Shown here one piece after another: positions 45,134-54,915 of a DNA stretch of 64,000 nucleotides; the stretch's first letter is position 1, and each line of letters starts with the position of its first letter. The notes under the pieces were generated by a model. That model had not been told where the DNA came from. It did no database searches and saw only the letters and a list, made by a program, of their open reading frames with translations. Both the position numbers and the translations under genes were made by a program. This DNA comes from Nguyenibacter vanlangensis. Its GTDB lineage: Bacteria; Pseudomonadota; Alphaproteobacteria; Acetobacterales; Acetobacteraceae. The stretch is taken from contig NZ_CP152276.1 of NCBI RefSeq assembly GCF_038719015.1, positions 630,001 to 694,000 on the forward strand. Direction: 5' to 3'.

Positions 45134-46606
45134 ATGACCGAGAGTTCGTCCCCTGCCCCGGACCCCTCGCCGACCGGTTCCTATGCGCCCGACCTGTATA
45201 ATGCCGACCTGGCGCCGGTGCCGCCCGAGCGGCGGGACTGGAGCTGGGTGAACATGGCCACGGTGTGGATGGGCATGGTCCATAACATCGTGGCCTATGA
45301 GGCGGCGTCGGGGCTGATGGCGCTGGGATTTTCGGCGTGGCAATGCCTTGAGATCGTCGCCGTCGCCTATCTGATCCTGTTCCTGGCGATGTGGTTCAAC
45401 GCCAGGGCGGGGACACGGTACGGCATTCCGTTCTGCGTGCTGATCCGTTCGGCCTTCGGGCCGTTCGGGGCGCAGTTGCCGGTGGTGTTGCGCGGGTTCT
45501 GCGCGATCTTCTGGTTTTCGGTCCAGTCCTATGCCGCCGCGCAGGCGGTGGATGCGATATTCTCGACCCTGAATGCGGGCTGGGCGTCGCTGCAGGCGCC
45601 GTTCCTGGGCATGCAGCTTCGCATGTGGCTGGCGATGGCCGCGATCTGGGCGCTGCATGGCTGGATCGCCAGCCATGGCGTGCATCGGATCCGAAATTTC
45701 GAGCTGGTCGCCGGGCCGCTGGTCATCCTGGTCGGATTGCTGGCCACGATGTGGGGATTGCATGTGGGCCACGGGCTGGGCCCGCTGTTCGCGCAGCCGT
45801 CGCATCTGCACGGAGCGGAATTCTGGTCGCGGTTCGCCATGGGGGTGACCGGGATGATCGGGATGTGGGCGACCTTCGCCGTCAATATTCCCGACCTGTC
45901 GCGCTTCGTACGCTCGGAACGCGACCAGGTGGTGGGACAGGCGATCGGGCTGCCGGTGACGGCGCTGGTCTTTACGCCCATGGGAATCATCACGACCTCG
46001 GCGACCGTTATCCTGTTCGGCCACCCGATCTGGAACCCGGTGGAGCTGCTGGTGGCACTGGGCCATCCGGTGGTGACGGTGCTGGGCGGGGCAACGCTGG
46101 TGCTGGCGACGCTGTCGGTCAACGTCGTGGCCAATATCATGCCGGCGGCCTATGACCTGGTGAACCTGATGCCTCGGCGCCTGGACTTCAACCGCGCGTC
46201 GCGGCTGGTGCTGGTGCTGGGCGTCTTCTTCATGCCCTGGCTGTGGTTCAACGAGGCGGCGAGCATCTATCGCGCGCTGGACCTGATCGGCGGGCTGCTG
46301 GGGCCGGTGACGGGGATCATGCTGGCGGATTTCTATGTCGTGCGCCGCCAGGTGCTGGACGTGCCGGACCTGTACCGCCACCAGGGCCGCTATGCCGGAC
46401 GGAAGGGCTGGGGCCTGCCGGGTCTGGGGGCATTTGCCGCCGGCGGGCTGGTGGCCTCGGCGGGGCACATCCTGCCGGGCCTGGCGGGGTTGAACGCGGT
46501 CGCATGGTTCGTCGGCGTGGCGGTGGGCGCCGGCGCCTATCTGGCGCTGGCCCGCCGGCAGCCAGTGCCGGCGGACGACACGGCCGAGGCGCTGTCACGG
46601 GCCTGA
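45134..46606 (+). CDS. NCS1-family nucleobase/allantoin:cation symporter
   Basis: 490 residues, AGGAG before the start, with about 12 hydrophobic helices. NCS1 features: the N-terminal LYNADLAPVPPERRDWSWVNMATVWMGM motif, ARAGTRYGIPFCVLIRSAFGPFGAQLP, the W-F-S-V-Q-S-Y region of helix 3, and IPDLSRFVRSERDQVVGQAIGLP near helix 6. Family members import uracil, allantoin, cytosine or hydantoins with Na+ or H+. Operon position after beta-ureidopropionase and the aminotransferase suggests a pyrimidine base or hydantoin. Confidence 0.9.
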   Translation: MTESSSPAPDPSPTGSYAPDLYNADLAPVPPERRDWSWVNMATVWMGMVHNIVAYEAASGLMALGFSAWQCLEIVAVAYLILFLAMWFNARAGTRYGIPFCVLIRSAFGPFGAQLPVVLRGFCAIFWFSVQSYAAAQAVDAIFSTLNAGWASLQAPFLGMQLRMWLAMAAIWALHGWIASHGVHRIRNFELVAGPLVILVGLLATMWGLHVGHGLGPLFAQPSHLHGAEFWSRFAMGVTGMIGMWATFAVNIPDLSRFVRSERDQVVGQAIGLPVTALVFTPMGIITTSATVILFGHPIWNPVELLVALGHPVVTVLGGATLVLATLSVNVVANIMPAAYDLVNLMPRRLDFNRASRLVLVLGVFFMPWLWFNEAASIYRALDLIGGLLGPVTGIMLADFYVVRRQVLDVPDLYRHQGRYAGRKGWGLPGLGAFAAGGLVASAGHILPGLAGLNAVAWFVGVAVGAGAYLALARRQPVPADDTAEALSRA

Positions 46607-46616
46607 AACGGCCCTT

Positions 46617-47426
46617 TCAGGGATGGGCGGGAAGCGGCCGGCCGGGTTCGAACCGGGCAATCGCGCAGGCATGGTCCTGCAGTTCCTCGCCCGAGGCGCG
46701 GTCGCCCGAGAGGGGCTTGACCATGTCGTCCAGCAGGATGAAGCCCGGATGCCCATCCGGCCAGACCGTGCCGACGACGACGAGCGTGTGCTCGCCCATC
46801 TCGCGCGCCGGGTCGGCCAGCGCGGCGGCCAGGCGGCGGAACGGCAGGGCGCCGGCCAGGTCGGCGCCGTCGATCCGGGTGGCGCGATAGGTATGGCCGT
46901 CCAGCACCAGGTTGGTCCATCCGTGGCCGATATGCGGACGCGCCCAGTGCAGGGCGACGCGGATATCGGGCGCCAGGCAGTCGATATGGATGTGCAACTG
47001 GTTCTGCGACCGGCTGTAGGCCGAGTTGACGGATAGCGCCATCGTCTCACGCGGCATGGTATGGCCCAGCCGCGCCAGGGCGCGGTCGAGTTGGTGCCAG
47101 GCGGCGCCGAAATAATCCGGCGCGTCCGGCGACAGCAGGGACGCGTCCTCGATCCCCGTCACGCGGGCGGTCGGGATCAGCAGATACTGCGCGCGGCCCG
47201 TGCGGTCCTTGAGCACCGCATAGCCGGCGGCGGGATCGACCGCTTCGCAGGGGGCTGGGGTCTGCTGGCCGACCTGGTTGGGCACGCAGCGCCCATGGAC
47301 GATGCGCCACAGCACGTTGGGGTCGTGCGGATCGGGCCGGGTGGGGCCGCTGGCATGGGCGACCGCGAGCCAGACGCCGGCCAGCACGAGGGCCGGCAGG
47401 CCGGCATGGGAGAGGACATGTTTCAT
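46617..47426 (-). CDS. cdh: CDP-diacylglycerol pyrophosphatase Cdh
   Basis: 269 residues. Cdh hydrolyses CDP-diacylglycerol to CMP and phosphatidic acid. The N-terminal hydrophobic helix (residues 9-25) anchors or exports it. The HIT-like catalytic motif SRSQNQLHIHIDCLAP is complete, as are LWRIVHGRCVP and FILLDDMVKPLSGDRASGEELQDHAC. Start overlaps the ppx stop as ATGA. Its stop and that of the convergent transporter gene lie in the two arms of a short CCTGAAA/TTTCAGG inverted repeat (46602-46621). Confidence 0.92.
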   Translation of the reverse strand: MKHVLSHAGLPALVLAGVWLAVAHASGPTRPDPHDPNVLWRIVHGRCVPNQVGQQTPAPCEAVDPAAGYAVLKDRTGRAQYLLIPTARVTGIEDASLLSPDAPDYFGAAWHQLDRALARLGHTMPRETMALSVNSAYSRSQNQLHIHIDCLAPDIRVALHWARPHIGHGWTNLVLDGHTYRATRIDGADLAGALPFRRLAAALADPAREMGEHTLVVVGTVWPDGHPGFILLDDMVKPLSGDRASGEELQDHACAIARFEPGRPLPAHP

Positions 47427-48913
47427 GATTCGGCGGGTTCTTCGATCCGGGCCGGGAGGGAGAGGATTTCCGCCAGGCGGTCCAGGCGGCGGCGCACGCT
47501 TTCGCCGCGGACGGCGGAACGGCCGCCCGCCAGATGCAGCGCCAGGCCCTGCGCGGTTTTTTCGATCCAGGTGCCGTCCAGCAATTCCGCGGTCCCGCCG
47601 CAGACCGTATAGGCCAGGCGCAGCGCCAGCCCCAGCGTGACCGCGCGGATATAATCCTCGGACGGCAGGAGCAGGCGCGAGGGCTGGAGGAAATCCTGGC
47701 CCAGCTCGGCCTCATAGCGCACGGCGAGGGTCAGCGCCACGGCGGCGCGGGCCGGGTGGTCGAAGCCCACGCCCTGCATGCGCAGGATGCGCAGATAAGT
47801 CTGTTCCGCGCGATATTCGGGATGGTCGTACGACCCGATATCGGACAGCAGGCAGGCGGCGCGGCGCAGCCTGCGGGAAGACGCGCTTTCGTCGGCGAAG
47901 AGCGGGGCCGTCCAGTTCATCAGCCGGTCGGGCAGGGTTTCGCTGCGGCCGAGGCGGGCGCACATTTCCCGGGCCACGGCTTCCTGCGGGTCGAGATGGG
48001 CGACCGAGGCGGCGACGCGGCGCATGTACCAGCCCTCGCGCAGTCCATCGACGCAGAACACCACGCGGGTGGGCTGCAGCCGGCGGACCAGCCGGCGCAG
48101 CACGATGGCGGCGAAGGGCACGTCGTCCAGGCGCTTGCGCGGGGCGCCGGGCAGCCGGTCGAGCGTGCGGCGGGGCGCGGTGGCGGCCCAGTCGGCCATT
48201 TCCTTCGCCGCGTCGCCGGACAATGTGTAGAGATGGACGATGTTCAGCGGGTAGTTGGTGCGCGCGATCTGCAGCCGGGCCAGCGCGCGGAAGGCGCCCC
48301 CGACCAGATAGAGCGGCCTGCCCTGCAGGGTATCCAGCCAATCGACCTGCGCGATGTCGGCATCCGCGATCGCACGGGCCTTCTGCAGGTCGCCTTCGGC
48401 GCGGTCGTTCAGGCGGATGACGCCCAGGCGCAGGGTGCAGGCCTCGTGCTTCTGGCCGCCGGACAGGCGGATCAGCTCCAGCGATCCGCCGCCGATATCG
48501 GCCACCAGCCCGTCGGCCTCGGGCAGGCCGGCCAGCACGCCGGTGGCGGAGTAATCGGCCTCTTCCTCGCCCGACAGGACGCGGATCGGCACGCCGGGCA
48601 TGCGCGCGCGCAGGGCGGCGACGAATTCCGGGCCGTTGGAGGCGTCGCGCACCGCGGCGGTGGCCAGGATCTCGAACGGATCGGCCTCCATCCCCCGGGC
48701 GATGGCATAGAAACGGTCCATGACCTGCATGGCCATGCCGACGCCGCCTTCGTTCAGGCGGCCGGTCGCGTTCAGGCCGCGCCCGAGCCGCAGCACGGAT
48801 TTTTCGTTGAAGATGGTGATCGGGTTGCGGCTGACGCCGTCGAAGACGACCAGCCGGACCGAGTTCGACCCGAGATCGACGACGGCCGAGCGGCGATGGG
48901 TGCCGGCGGTCAT
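47423..48913 (-). CDS. ppx: Exopolyphosphatase Ppx/GppA
   Basis: 496 residues. It removes terminal phosphates from polyphosphate or converts pppGpp to ppGpp. The actin-like ATPase fold shows the phosphate-1 loop VVDLGSNSVRLVVFDG and phosphate-2 motif VADIGGGSLELIRL, then an HD-like helical C-terminal domain with LLSDIGSYDHPEYRAEQTY. It lies downstream of ppk on the same strand, an association found in many bacteria. The start overlaps the stop of a 19-codon mini-ORF in the ppk-ppx gap. Confidence 0.93.
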   Translation of the reverse strand: MTAGTHRRSAVVDLGSNSVRLVVFDGVSRNPITIFNEKSVLRLGRGLNATGRLNEGGVGMAMQVMDRFYAIARGMEADPFEILATAAVRDASNGPEFVAALRARMPGVPIRVLSGEEEADYSATGVLAGLPEADGLVADIGGGSLELIRLSGGQKHEACTLRLGVIRLNDRAEGDLQKARAIADADIAQVDWLDTLQGRPLYLVGGAFRALARLQIARTNYPLNIVHLYTLSGDAAKEMADWAATAPRRTLDRLPGAPRKRLDDVPFAAIVLRRLVRRLQPTRVVFCVDGLREGWYMRRVAASVAHLDPQEAVAREMCARLGRSETLPDRLMNWTAPLFADESASSRRLRRAACLLSDIGSYDHPEYRAEQTYLRILRMQGVGFDHPARAAVALTLAVRYEAELGQDFLQPSRLLLPSEDYIRAVTLGLALRLAYTVCGGTAELLDGTWIEKTAQGLALHLAGGRSAVRGESVRRRLDRLAEILSLPARIEEPAES

Positions 48914-48969
48914 GCCGCCCCGCGCGTTACGAAAGGGGCGGGCGACGGAGCCGCCTTGGATTGCGTCAT
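48910..48969 (-). other. 19-codon mini-ORF between ppk and ppx
   Basis: The frame MTQSKAAPSPAPFVTRGAA starts at 48969 behind a good GAGGA at eight bases and ends in a TGA that overlaps the ppx ATG (ATGA). The ppx start itself has a poorer ribosome binding site. This suggests ribosomes reach ppx by termination-reinitiation; translation is inferred. Confidence 0.5.
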
Positions 48970-48979
48970 GGCGAAATCC

Positions 48980-51259
48980 TCAATCATCGAGAATCCGGTC
49001 CTGGTGGCGGGGCAGCGGCGTGCCGACGCGGATCTGGGCATCCTGCGCCGCCAGGCCGCGTCCGGACAAAGACGGGTTGGTCATGAAATAATCGTGCGCC
49101 GAAAACGGCCGGGCCCCGGGTTCCAGCCGCCGCCATGCCCCGTTCTGCTGCAGGATCCAGGCTTGCAGATTGTCCTTGAGGTCGGTGACCATGATCTGGT
49201 CGAGGACCTGGGCGTGGACGGTGGGGTCGCGCATCGGCACCATGCTTTCGACCCGCCAGTCCATGTTGCGGACCATCCAGTCGGCCGACGAGATGTAGAT
49301 CTTGGCGTGGCGCGACGGCAGGCGGTGCCCGTCGCCGAAGGCGAAGATGCGGGCATGTTCGAGAAAGCGCCCGACGATCGACTTGATGCGGATATTCTCG
49401 GACAGGCCGGGCACACCGGGACGCAGGCAGCAGATGCCGCGCACCACCCCCATGATGCGCACCCCGGCGCAGGAGGCGCGATAGAGCCGGTCGATCAGGT
49501 CGGGATCGACCAGCGAATTCATCTTCAGCCAGATCTGCCCGGGACGGCCGGCGCGCACATGCTCGATCTCGCGCTGGATCAGTTCCTCGATCGTGCGGCG
49601 GACGGTGACGGGCGAGAACGCGATGGCTTCCATGCGCGTCGGCACCGCATAGCCGGTCATGTAATTGAACAGGCGGGCGGAATCGCGCGCCAGTTCCGGA
49701 TCGCAGGTGAAGAAGGACAGGTCGGTATAGATGCGCGCGGTGATCGGGTGATAGTTGCCGGTGCCGAAATGGGCGTAGGAACGCAATGTCCCGCCCTCGC
49801 GCCGGACCACCAGGCTGAGCTTGGCGTGGGTCTTGAGGTCCGAGAAGCCGAACACGACCTGCACGCCCGCGGCTTCGAGCGCGCGGGCGAGGCGGATATT
49901 CGCTTCCTCGTCGAAACGGGCCCGCAATTCGACCATGGCGGTCACGGACTTGCCGGATTCGGCGGCCTCGATCAGCGCCTTGACGATCGGGCTGTCGCGC
50001 GAGGTGCGGTAGAGCGTCTGCTTGATCGCGACCACCGCCGGGTCCAGCGCCGCCTGGCGCAGGAACTGCACCACCACGTCGAAGCTTTCGAACGGGTGGT
50101 GGATGATCATGTCCTTCGCCCGGATCGCGGCGAAGCAGTCGCCGCCGAAATCCAGCACGCGCTCGGGGAAGCGGGGCGTATAGGGCGGGAAGAGCAGGTC
50201 GGGCCGGTCGTCGACGATCAACTGCCTGGTGTCGACGACGCCGATCAGGCCAGGCTGGATCTCGACCTCGTCGGGCGGCACGTCCAGTTCGGCGGCGACG
50301 GCCCGGCCCAGGTCGGCCGGCATGTGCGAATCGATGTCGAGATGGATCACCACGCCGCGGCGCCGGCGCTTGAGCGCGGTTTCGTAGGAGCGGACCAGGT
50401 CTTCGGCCTCGTCCTCGAATTCCACGTCGGTGTCGCGGATGACGCGCAGCACGCCCCATTCGCTTGCCACCAGCGCGGGAAACAGCCGGTCGATGCACAG
50501 CGCGATCAGGCTTTCCAGCATGATGAAGCGCGCCGCGCCGGACGGGCTGAGGGCGGCCGGAAGACGGATGAAGCGTTCGATCTGCGCCGGCAGCAGGATC
50601 ATCGCGCTCATGACGAAGCGGCCGGTGTCCTTGGCTTGCAGGCGCAGCGACAGGGCCAGGCCCATATGCGGGATGAAGGGCAGCGGATGGGCCGGGTCGA
50701 TGGCCAGCGGGGTCAGGACGGGAAAGACCCGGTCCATGAAGAAATGATCCAGCCAGTCGCGCTCGGCGTCCGTGACGGTGTCGAGGCTGCACAGCACGAT
50801 CCCGGCCTCGGCCAGTTGGACGCGCAGTTCCTTCCAGATGCGCTGCTGCTCGCGCAGCAGGCGGGCGGTCCGGTCGCGGACGGCCGCGAGCTGCTGGGCC
50901 GGGGTCAGCCCGTCGGGCGAGGTGGTCAGCAGCCCCTCGCGCACCTGGCCGACCAGGCCGGCGACGCGCACCGAATAGAATTCGTCGAGATTGCCGGCGC
51001 TGATCGACAGGAAGCGCAGCCGCTCGAGCAGCGGGTTGCGGGGATTGTCGGCCTCTTCGACGACGCGCTGGTTGAAGTCGAGCCAGGAGAGTTCACGATT
51101 GATGAAGCGCGCGGGCGAATCCATGTCCGCGATCGGCGGGCCGGCGACGGCGCCCGCGGTCGCCGCGGCCGGGCGCCGCCGTGTGGTCGTGGTCGTTTTT
51201 TTGCGAACCGTGCGCGCGGTGGCCCGGCGCGGGGGCTGTCTGCCCGTCGGTTTTGTCAA
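48980..51259 (-). CDS. ppk: Polyphosphate kinase Ppk1
   Basis: 759 residues from a TTG at 51259, chosen because AGGAG stands six bases before it; an ATG at 51124 ([12 protein letters not shown]) is close to where homology begins. Ppk1 polymerises the gamma phosphate of ATP into polyphosphate. The N domain shows [20 protein letters not shown]. The autophosphorylated histidine is in [15 protein letters not shown], followed by [19 protein letters not shown], and the second PLD-like motif is [23 protein letters not shown]. The extra N-terminal 40 residues are Thr/Arg/Ala-rich. Confidence 0.95.
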   Translation of the reverse strand: MTKPTGRQPPRRATARTVRKKTTTTTRRRPAAATAGAVAGPPIADMDSPARFINRELSWLDFNQRVVEEADNPRNPLLERLRFLSISAGNLDEFYSVRVAGLVGQVREGLLTTSPDGLTPAQQLAAVRDRTARLLREQQRIWKELRVQLAEAGIVLCSLDTVTDAERDWLDHFFMDRVFPVLTPLAIDPAHPLPFIPHMGLALSLRLQAKDTGRFVMSAMILLPAQIERFIRLPAALSPSGAARFIMLESLIALCIDRLFPALVASEWGVLRVIRDTDVEFEDEAEDLVRSYETALKRRRRGVVIHLDIDSHMPADLGRAVAAELDVPPDEVEIQPGLIGVVDTRQLIVDDRPDLLFPPYTPRFPERVLDFGGDCFAAIRAKDMIIHHPFESFDVVVQFLRQAALDPAVVAIKQTLYRTSRDSPIVKALIEAAESGKSVTAMVELRARFDEEANIRLARALEAAGVQVVFGFSDLKTHAKLSLVVRREGGTLRSYAHFGTGNYHPITARIYTDLSFFTCDPELARDSARLFNYMTGYAVPTRMEAIAFSPVTVRRTIEELIQREIEHVRAGRPGQIWLKMNSLVDPDLIDRLYRASCAGVRIMGVVRGICCLRPGVPGLSENIRIKSIVGRFLEHARIFAFGDGHRLPSRHAKIYISSADWMVRNMDWRVESMVPMRDPTVHAQVLDQIMVTDLKDNLQAWILQQNGAWRRLEPGARPFSAHDYFMTNPSLSGRGLAAQDAQIRVGTPLPRHQDRILDD

Positions 51260-51358
51260 TCCGATCTCCTGCCACAAAAAAACCGTCGTCGCGCCAAACT
51301 AGGCAAAAACGGGACGCGCTGCCAGCGCATCATCGGTGAAGTTTTTCGAAATGAGCGG

Positions 51359-52258
51359 TCAGCCCGCGCCGTCGTCGGGCATGCCGCCTTCCCGGACAGG
51401 ATCGTCCTGAACCAGGCTTTCCGGGATCGGGCCGTCCGGGACCGGGCCCTCTGGGATCAGGTCTTCTGGCATCACGTCTTCTGGGGCCAGCATGTCGTGC
51501 AGCGCGCCGACGGCCAGGGCGCGGGTCACGCGCCGGCCGGCCATGAGTCCGGCCTGGTCCAGGCGGGCCGCGGCGTCCCGGATGGCCGAGGCGGTGCGCG
51601 GCAGCCGGCGCAGCAGCCATTCGGTGACGGGCTGGCTGACCACGATCTGGCGGGCGGCCAGGTGGCGCAGCAGCAGGATGCGCAGCAGCGAGTCCTCGGG
51701 CTGGCGTAGTTCGGCGGCCATCGTGGCCCGTAGCCGGCTGGCCAGGTCGGGCAGTGGCGACGGCCAGCGGGCGGGCGGCAGCCGCGCGGCCATGGCGACC
51801 TTCAGCCGGTGCTCGCGCGCCATGTTCAGCAAGTGCAGAAGCGCGCGCGGCTCGGCGGCGCGGTCGGCGTCGTCCACCGCGACGCCGGCGAGGCGGGCGG
51901 GCGATTCGGCGAACAGCCGGCCCAGCGTCGCCGTGGTGACGGTCGCCGTGGTGACGTCCCGGCCGTCCAGCATTACCGCGCCGCTTTCCCGGGCCCAGAC
52001 ATGCAGCAGGTGGGTCTTGCCGGCGCCGGCCGCCCCCCACAGGGCGAGGCGGTATTCCGGCCAGTCCGCGCCGCCCAGCAGCAGGGCGCGGGCCGCTTCG
52101 TTCGACCGTGCCGCCACGAAATCGGCCCGGTCGAACCGGGAATGGTGGACGAAGGGCAGCGCCAACTGGCCGGTCGCGCTGGTCGCGCCGGCCGTGGCCG
52201 CCGCATCGGGCGCCGCGCCGGGATGTTCGGGATGTTTCTGTGCCGTCCGTTCAACCAC
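51359..52258 (-). CDS. hdaA: DnaA-related replication regulator HdaA
   Basis: About 299 residues from a GTG at 52258. HdaA (Hda in enterics) works with the sliding clamp to trigger DnaA-ATP hydrolysis and prevent over-initiation. The N-terminal QLALPFVHHSRFDRADF contains the QL.LPF clamp-binding motif. The AAA+ core has Walker A WGAAGAGKTHLLHVW and Walker B LAGVAVDDADR, and the lid shows LPDLASRLRATM. It lacks the DnaA domain IV that binds DnaA boxes. The C-terminus ends in a Pro/Glu/Asp-rich repetitive tail. It diverges from purM, as in Caulobacter and relatives. Confidence 0.9.
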   Translation of the reverse strand: MVERTAQKHPEHPGAAPDAAATAGATSATGQLALPFVHHSRFDRADFVAARSNEAARALLLGGADWPEYRLALWGAAGAGKTHLLHVWARESGAVMLDGRDVTTATVTTATLGRLFAESPARLAGVAVDDADRAAEPRALLHLLNMAREHRLKVAMAARLPPARWPSPLPDLASRLRATMAAELRQPEDSLLRILLLRHLAARQIVVSQPVTEWLLRRLPRTASAIRDAAARLDQAGLMAGRRVTRALAVGALHDMLAPEDVMPEDLIPEGPVPDGPIPESLVQDDPVREGGMPDDGAG

Positions 52259-52388
52259 CGCTTTGCGCGCCGCCTTCCTCTGCCGTAAAGGAACCGGTGA
52301 GCGTTTACCCTACCTTGTCCCGTTCTTCGACCCCCGCGCGGCGCGCCGGGCGAAATTCGCGGCAATCTGACGACGAAGGCCAGCCCCC

Positions 52389-53507
52389 ATGCGTTCCGTC
52401 CCCCCTTCCCTGCCGGCCGCCACGTCTTCTGGCGGCGCCACCTATCGCGATGCCGGCGTGGATATCGCGGCCGGTGACGCGCTGGTCGATGCGATCAAGC
52501 CCGCCGCCAGGGCGACCGACCGGCCCGGCACCATGGGCGGGCTGGGCGGATTCGGCGCGCTGTTCGACCTGAAGGCGGCGGGGTTCGCCGATCCGGTCCT
52601 GGTGTCCTGCACCGACGGGGTGGGTACCAAGCTGATGGTCGCGATCGAAAGCGGTCTGCACGAGACGGTGGGAATCGACCTGGTGGCGATGTGCGTCAAT
52701 GACCTGGTCGTCCAGGGAGCGGAGCCGCTGTTCTTCCTGGATTATTTCGCGACCGGGCGGCTGGCGGTGGACGACGCGGCCAAGGTGGTGCGCGGCATTG
52801 CCGAGGGGTGCCGGGGAGCGGGGTGCGCGCTGGTCGGCGGCGAGACGGCCGAGATGCCCGGCATGTACGGGCCGGGCCATTACGACCTGGCCGGTTTTTC
52901 GGTCGGCGCGGCCGAGCGGTCCGCCCTGCTGCCCGCCGGGATCGCGGCGGGCGACGTGCTGATCGGCCTGCCGGCCAGCGGGGTGCATTCCAACGGGTTT
53001 TCGCTGGTGCGGGCCATCGTGACGCGCAGCGGGCTGGGCTGGGACGCCCCCTGCCCCTTCGCCGCCGGCCCCCTCGCCGCCGGCCCGAGCCTGGCCGAAG
53101 CCCTGATGACGCCGACGCGGCTGTATGTGAAGCCGGTCCTGGCGCTGCACCGGCAGGGGCTGATCACGGGGGCGGCGCACATTACCGGCGGCGGCCTGCC
53201 GGGCAATTTGCCGCGCGTCCTGCCGGCCGGGCTGACGGCGGTGATCGATGGCGCGTCCTGGCCCGTTCCGCCGGTGTTCGGCTGGCTGGCACGGACCGGG
53301 CAGGTCGATGTCGCGGAGATGCTGAAGGTCTTCAATTGCGGCATCGGCATGGTGCTGATCGCCCGCGACCGCGATGCGGTGCTGAGCCAGTTGCGCGCGG
53401 CGGGCGAGGAGGCGTTCGTGATCGGGCGGCTGGAAGACGGCGCGGCGGGCGCGCCCGCCGGGCTGCGTTTCACGGCAATGCCGGATTTCGGTCCGGCCGG
53501 GGCCTGA
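52389..53507 (+). CDS. purM: Phosphoribosylformylglycinamidine cyclo-ligase PurM
   Basis: 372 residues. PurM closes the imidazole ring of AIR in purine synthesis with ATP. Motifs: [83 protein letters not shown] and [16 protein letters not shown]. It is followed eight bases later by purN. The N-terminal 18 residues before TYRDAG are a variable extension. Confidence 0.96.
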   Translation: MRSVPPSLPAATSSGGATYRDAGVDIAAGDALVDAIKPAARATDRPGTMGGLGGFGALFDLKAAGFADPVLVSCTDGVGTKLMVAIESGLHETVGIDLVAMCVNDLVVQGAEPLFFLDYFATGRLAVDDAAKVVRGIAEGCRGAGCALVGGETAEMPGMYGPGHYDLAGFSVGAAERSALLPAGIAAGDVLIGLPASGVHSNGFSLVRAIVTRSGLGWDAPCPFAAGPLAAGPSLAEALMTPTRLYVKPVLALHRQGLITGAAHITGGGLPGNLPRVLPAGLTAVIDGASWPVPPVFGWLARTGQVDVAEMLKVFNCGIGMVLIARDRDAVLSQLRAAGEEAFVIGRLEDGAAGAPAGLRFTAMPDFGPAGA

Positions 53508-53515
53508 GCGTACCG

Positions 53516-54163
53516 ATGCCCGAGACTCCGGCACCCGACATGCCGCGCCGCCCGATCGCGATCCTGATCAGTGGGCGCGGCAGCAACATGCGCGCGCTGA
53601 TCGACGCGTGCGCCATGCCCGATTTTCCGGCCCGCATCGCGCTGGTGCTGAGCAACCGGCCCGACGCGCCGGGGCTGGAGGTGGCGCGGTCCGCCGGGTT
53701 GCGGACCGAAGTGGTCGATCATCGTCCGTTCCGCGGCGATCGCGCGGCGCATGAGAGGGCGATCGACGCGGCGCTGCGCGACGCGGGGGCCGAACTGGTC
53801 TGTCTGGCGGGCTATATGCGGCTGCTGACGCCCTTCCTGACCGGAGCCTGGGCGGGGCGGATGCTGAACATCCATCCCAGCCTGCTGCCGGCCTTCCCTG
53901 GCCTGCATACGCATGAGCGCGCGCTGGCGGCCGGGGTGAAGCTGCATGGCTGCACCGTGCACCTGGTGACGGAGGCCATGGACGAGGGCCCGATCCTGGG
54001 CCAGGCGGCGGTGCCGGTGCATGCGGGCGACACGCCGGGCCAACTGGCGGCCCGCGTGCTGGAGCAGGAACATGTGCTGTACCCGGCGGCGCTGCGCAGG
54101 CATCTGACCCGTGATGCGACGGCGGAAACGGAGCCGACGGCGGGGCCGCTGCTGTTCCTGTAG
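53516..54163 (+). CDS. purN: Phosphoribosylglycinamide formyltransferase PurN
   Basis: 215 residues from ATG 53516. It transfers a formyl group from 10-formyltetrahydrofolate to GAR. Seen are the GAR-binding LISGRGSNMRALIDA, LAGYMRLLTPFL, the catalytic NIHPSLLPAFPGLHTHERAL (Asn-His), and GCTVHLVTEAMDEGPILGQAAV with its aspartate. It forms an operon with purM, and a terminator-like hairpin follows. Confidence 0.95.
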   Translation: MPETPAPDMPRRPIAILISGRGSNMRALIDACAMPDFPARIALVLSNRPDAPGLEVARSAGLRTEVVDHRPFRGDRAAHERAIDAALRDAGAELVCLAGYMRLLTPFLTGAWAGRMLNIHPSLLPAFPGLHTHERALAAGVKLHGCTVHLVTEAMDEGPILGQAAVPVHAGDTPGQLAARVLEQEHVLYPAALRRHLTRDATAETEPTAGPLLFL

Positions 54164-54181
54164 GGGCGGGCCGCAACGAAG

Positions 54182-54217
54182 AAAGGCCGGCGCCTTGCGG
54201 ACCGGCCCTTCATTTTT
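54182..54217. terminator. Terminator-like hairpin between purN and ndk
   Basis: AAGGCCGG pairs with CCGGCCCTT across an 11-base loop and is followed on the plus strand by CATTTTTCGTATTTTTC. It lies 20 bases after the purN stop and probably terminates purMN; with ndk converging it may work in both directions. Confidence 0.75.
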
Positions 54218-54228
54218 CGTATTTTTCG

Positions 54229-54258
54229 CGCGTCAGGTCGTGACGCGTCAGGTCGTGA
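54229..54258. repeat. 15-bp tandem duplication abutting the ndk stop codon
   Basis: CGCGTCAGGTCGTGA is repeated exactly, at 54229-54243 and 54244-54258. The second copy ends at the base next to the ndk stop codon (54259-54261). Confidence 0.85.
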
Positions 54259-54681
54259 TCAGGGTAGGATCTCGATCTGCGAGAAGAAGAAGGCGATTTC
54301 GTTGGCCGCGTTTTCCGGGCTGTCGGAGCCATGGACCGAGTTGGCCTCGATGCTCTCGGCGAACTGGGCGCGGACGGTGCCGGGGGCGGCCTTCTTGGGG
54401 TCGGTGGCGCCCATGACGTCGCGGTGCTTCAGGACGGCGTTCTCGCCTTCCAGCACCTGCACGACCACCGGGCCCGACACCATGAACGAGACCAGGTCGC
54501 CGAAGAACGGCCGGTCCTTGTGCACGGCGTAAAACGCGCCGGCCACCGCCTCGGTCAACTGCATGCGCTTCTGGGCGACGATGCGCAGGCCCGCATCCTC
54601 GAACACCGCGTTGATCTTGCCCGTCAGGTTGCGCCGGGTCGCGTCCGGCTTGATGATCGACAGGGTACGTTCGGTCGCCAT
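54259..54681 (-). CDS. ndk: Nucleoside diphosphate kinase Ndk
   Basis: 140 residues from ATG 54681 behind AGGAAGGAG, the standard length; a longer in-frame start at 54759 is rejected. Ndk balances nucleoside triphosphates by a phosphohistidine ping-pong mechanism. [52 protein letters not shown] and the active histidine in [20 protein letters not shown] are all present. Confidence 0.96.
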   Translation of the reverse strand: MATERTLSIIKPDATRRNLTGKINAVFEDAGLRIVAQKRMQLTEAVAGAFYAVHKDRPFFGDLVSFMVSGPVVVQVLEGENAVLKHRDVMGATDPKKAAPGTVRAQFAESIEANSVHGSDSPENAANEIAFFFSQIEILP

Positions 54682-54915
54682 CGGGCGGCTCCTTCCTCTT
54701 GCTCGAAACATGTGGGGGACCCGCAGCCCGGCCGGACCGGCGCCCCTTCCGCGCGCCATCTAGAGCATATTGGCCGGGACTGGTAGGTACAGCGGCACGA
54801 ATCCTGTGCCGTGCGGCGCACAACCGGCGGCGCGATCCATCCGGCGGCGGCCGGATCCGTTGTCTGTCAAAGGGTTGGCGCCGCAGGGCCGCCCGCGTTC
54901 CGGAGCCCCGATCCC

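Noticed and set aside
47534..51709. A plus-strand open frame of about 1,390 codons opposite ppx and ppk
   Set aside because: It is antisense to two confidently identified genes. Its composition is noise-like, rich in Arg, Gly, Gln and His with no domain. Long antisense frames are expected in GC-rich codon-biased DNA.
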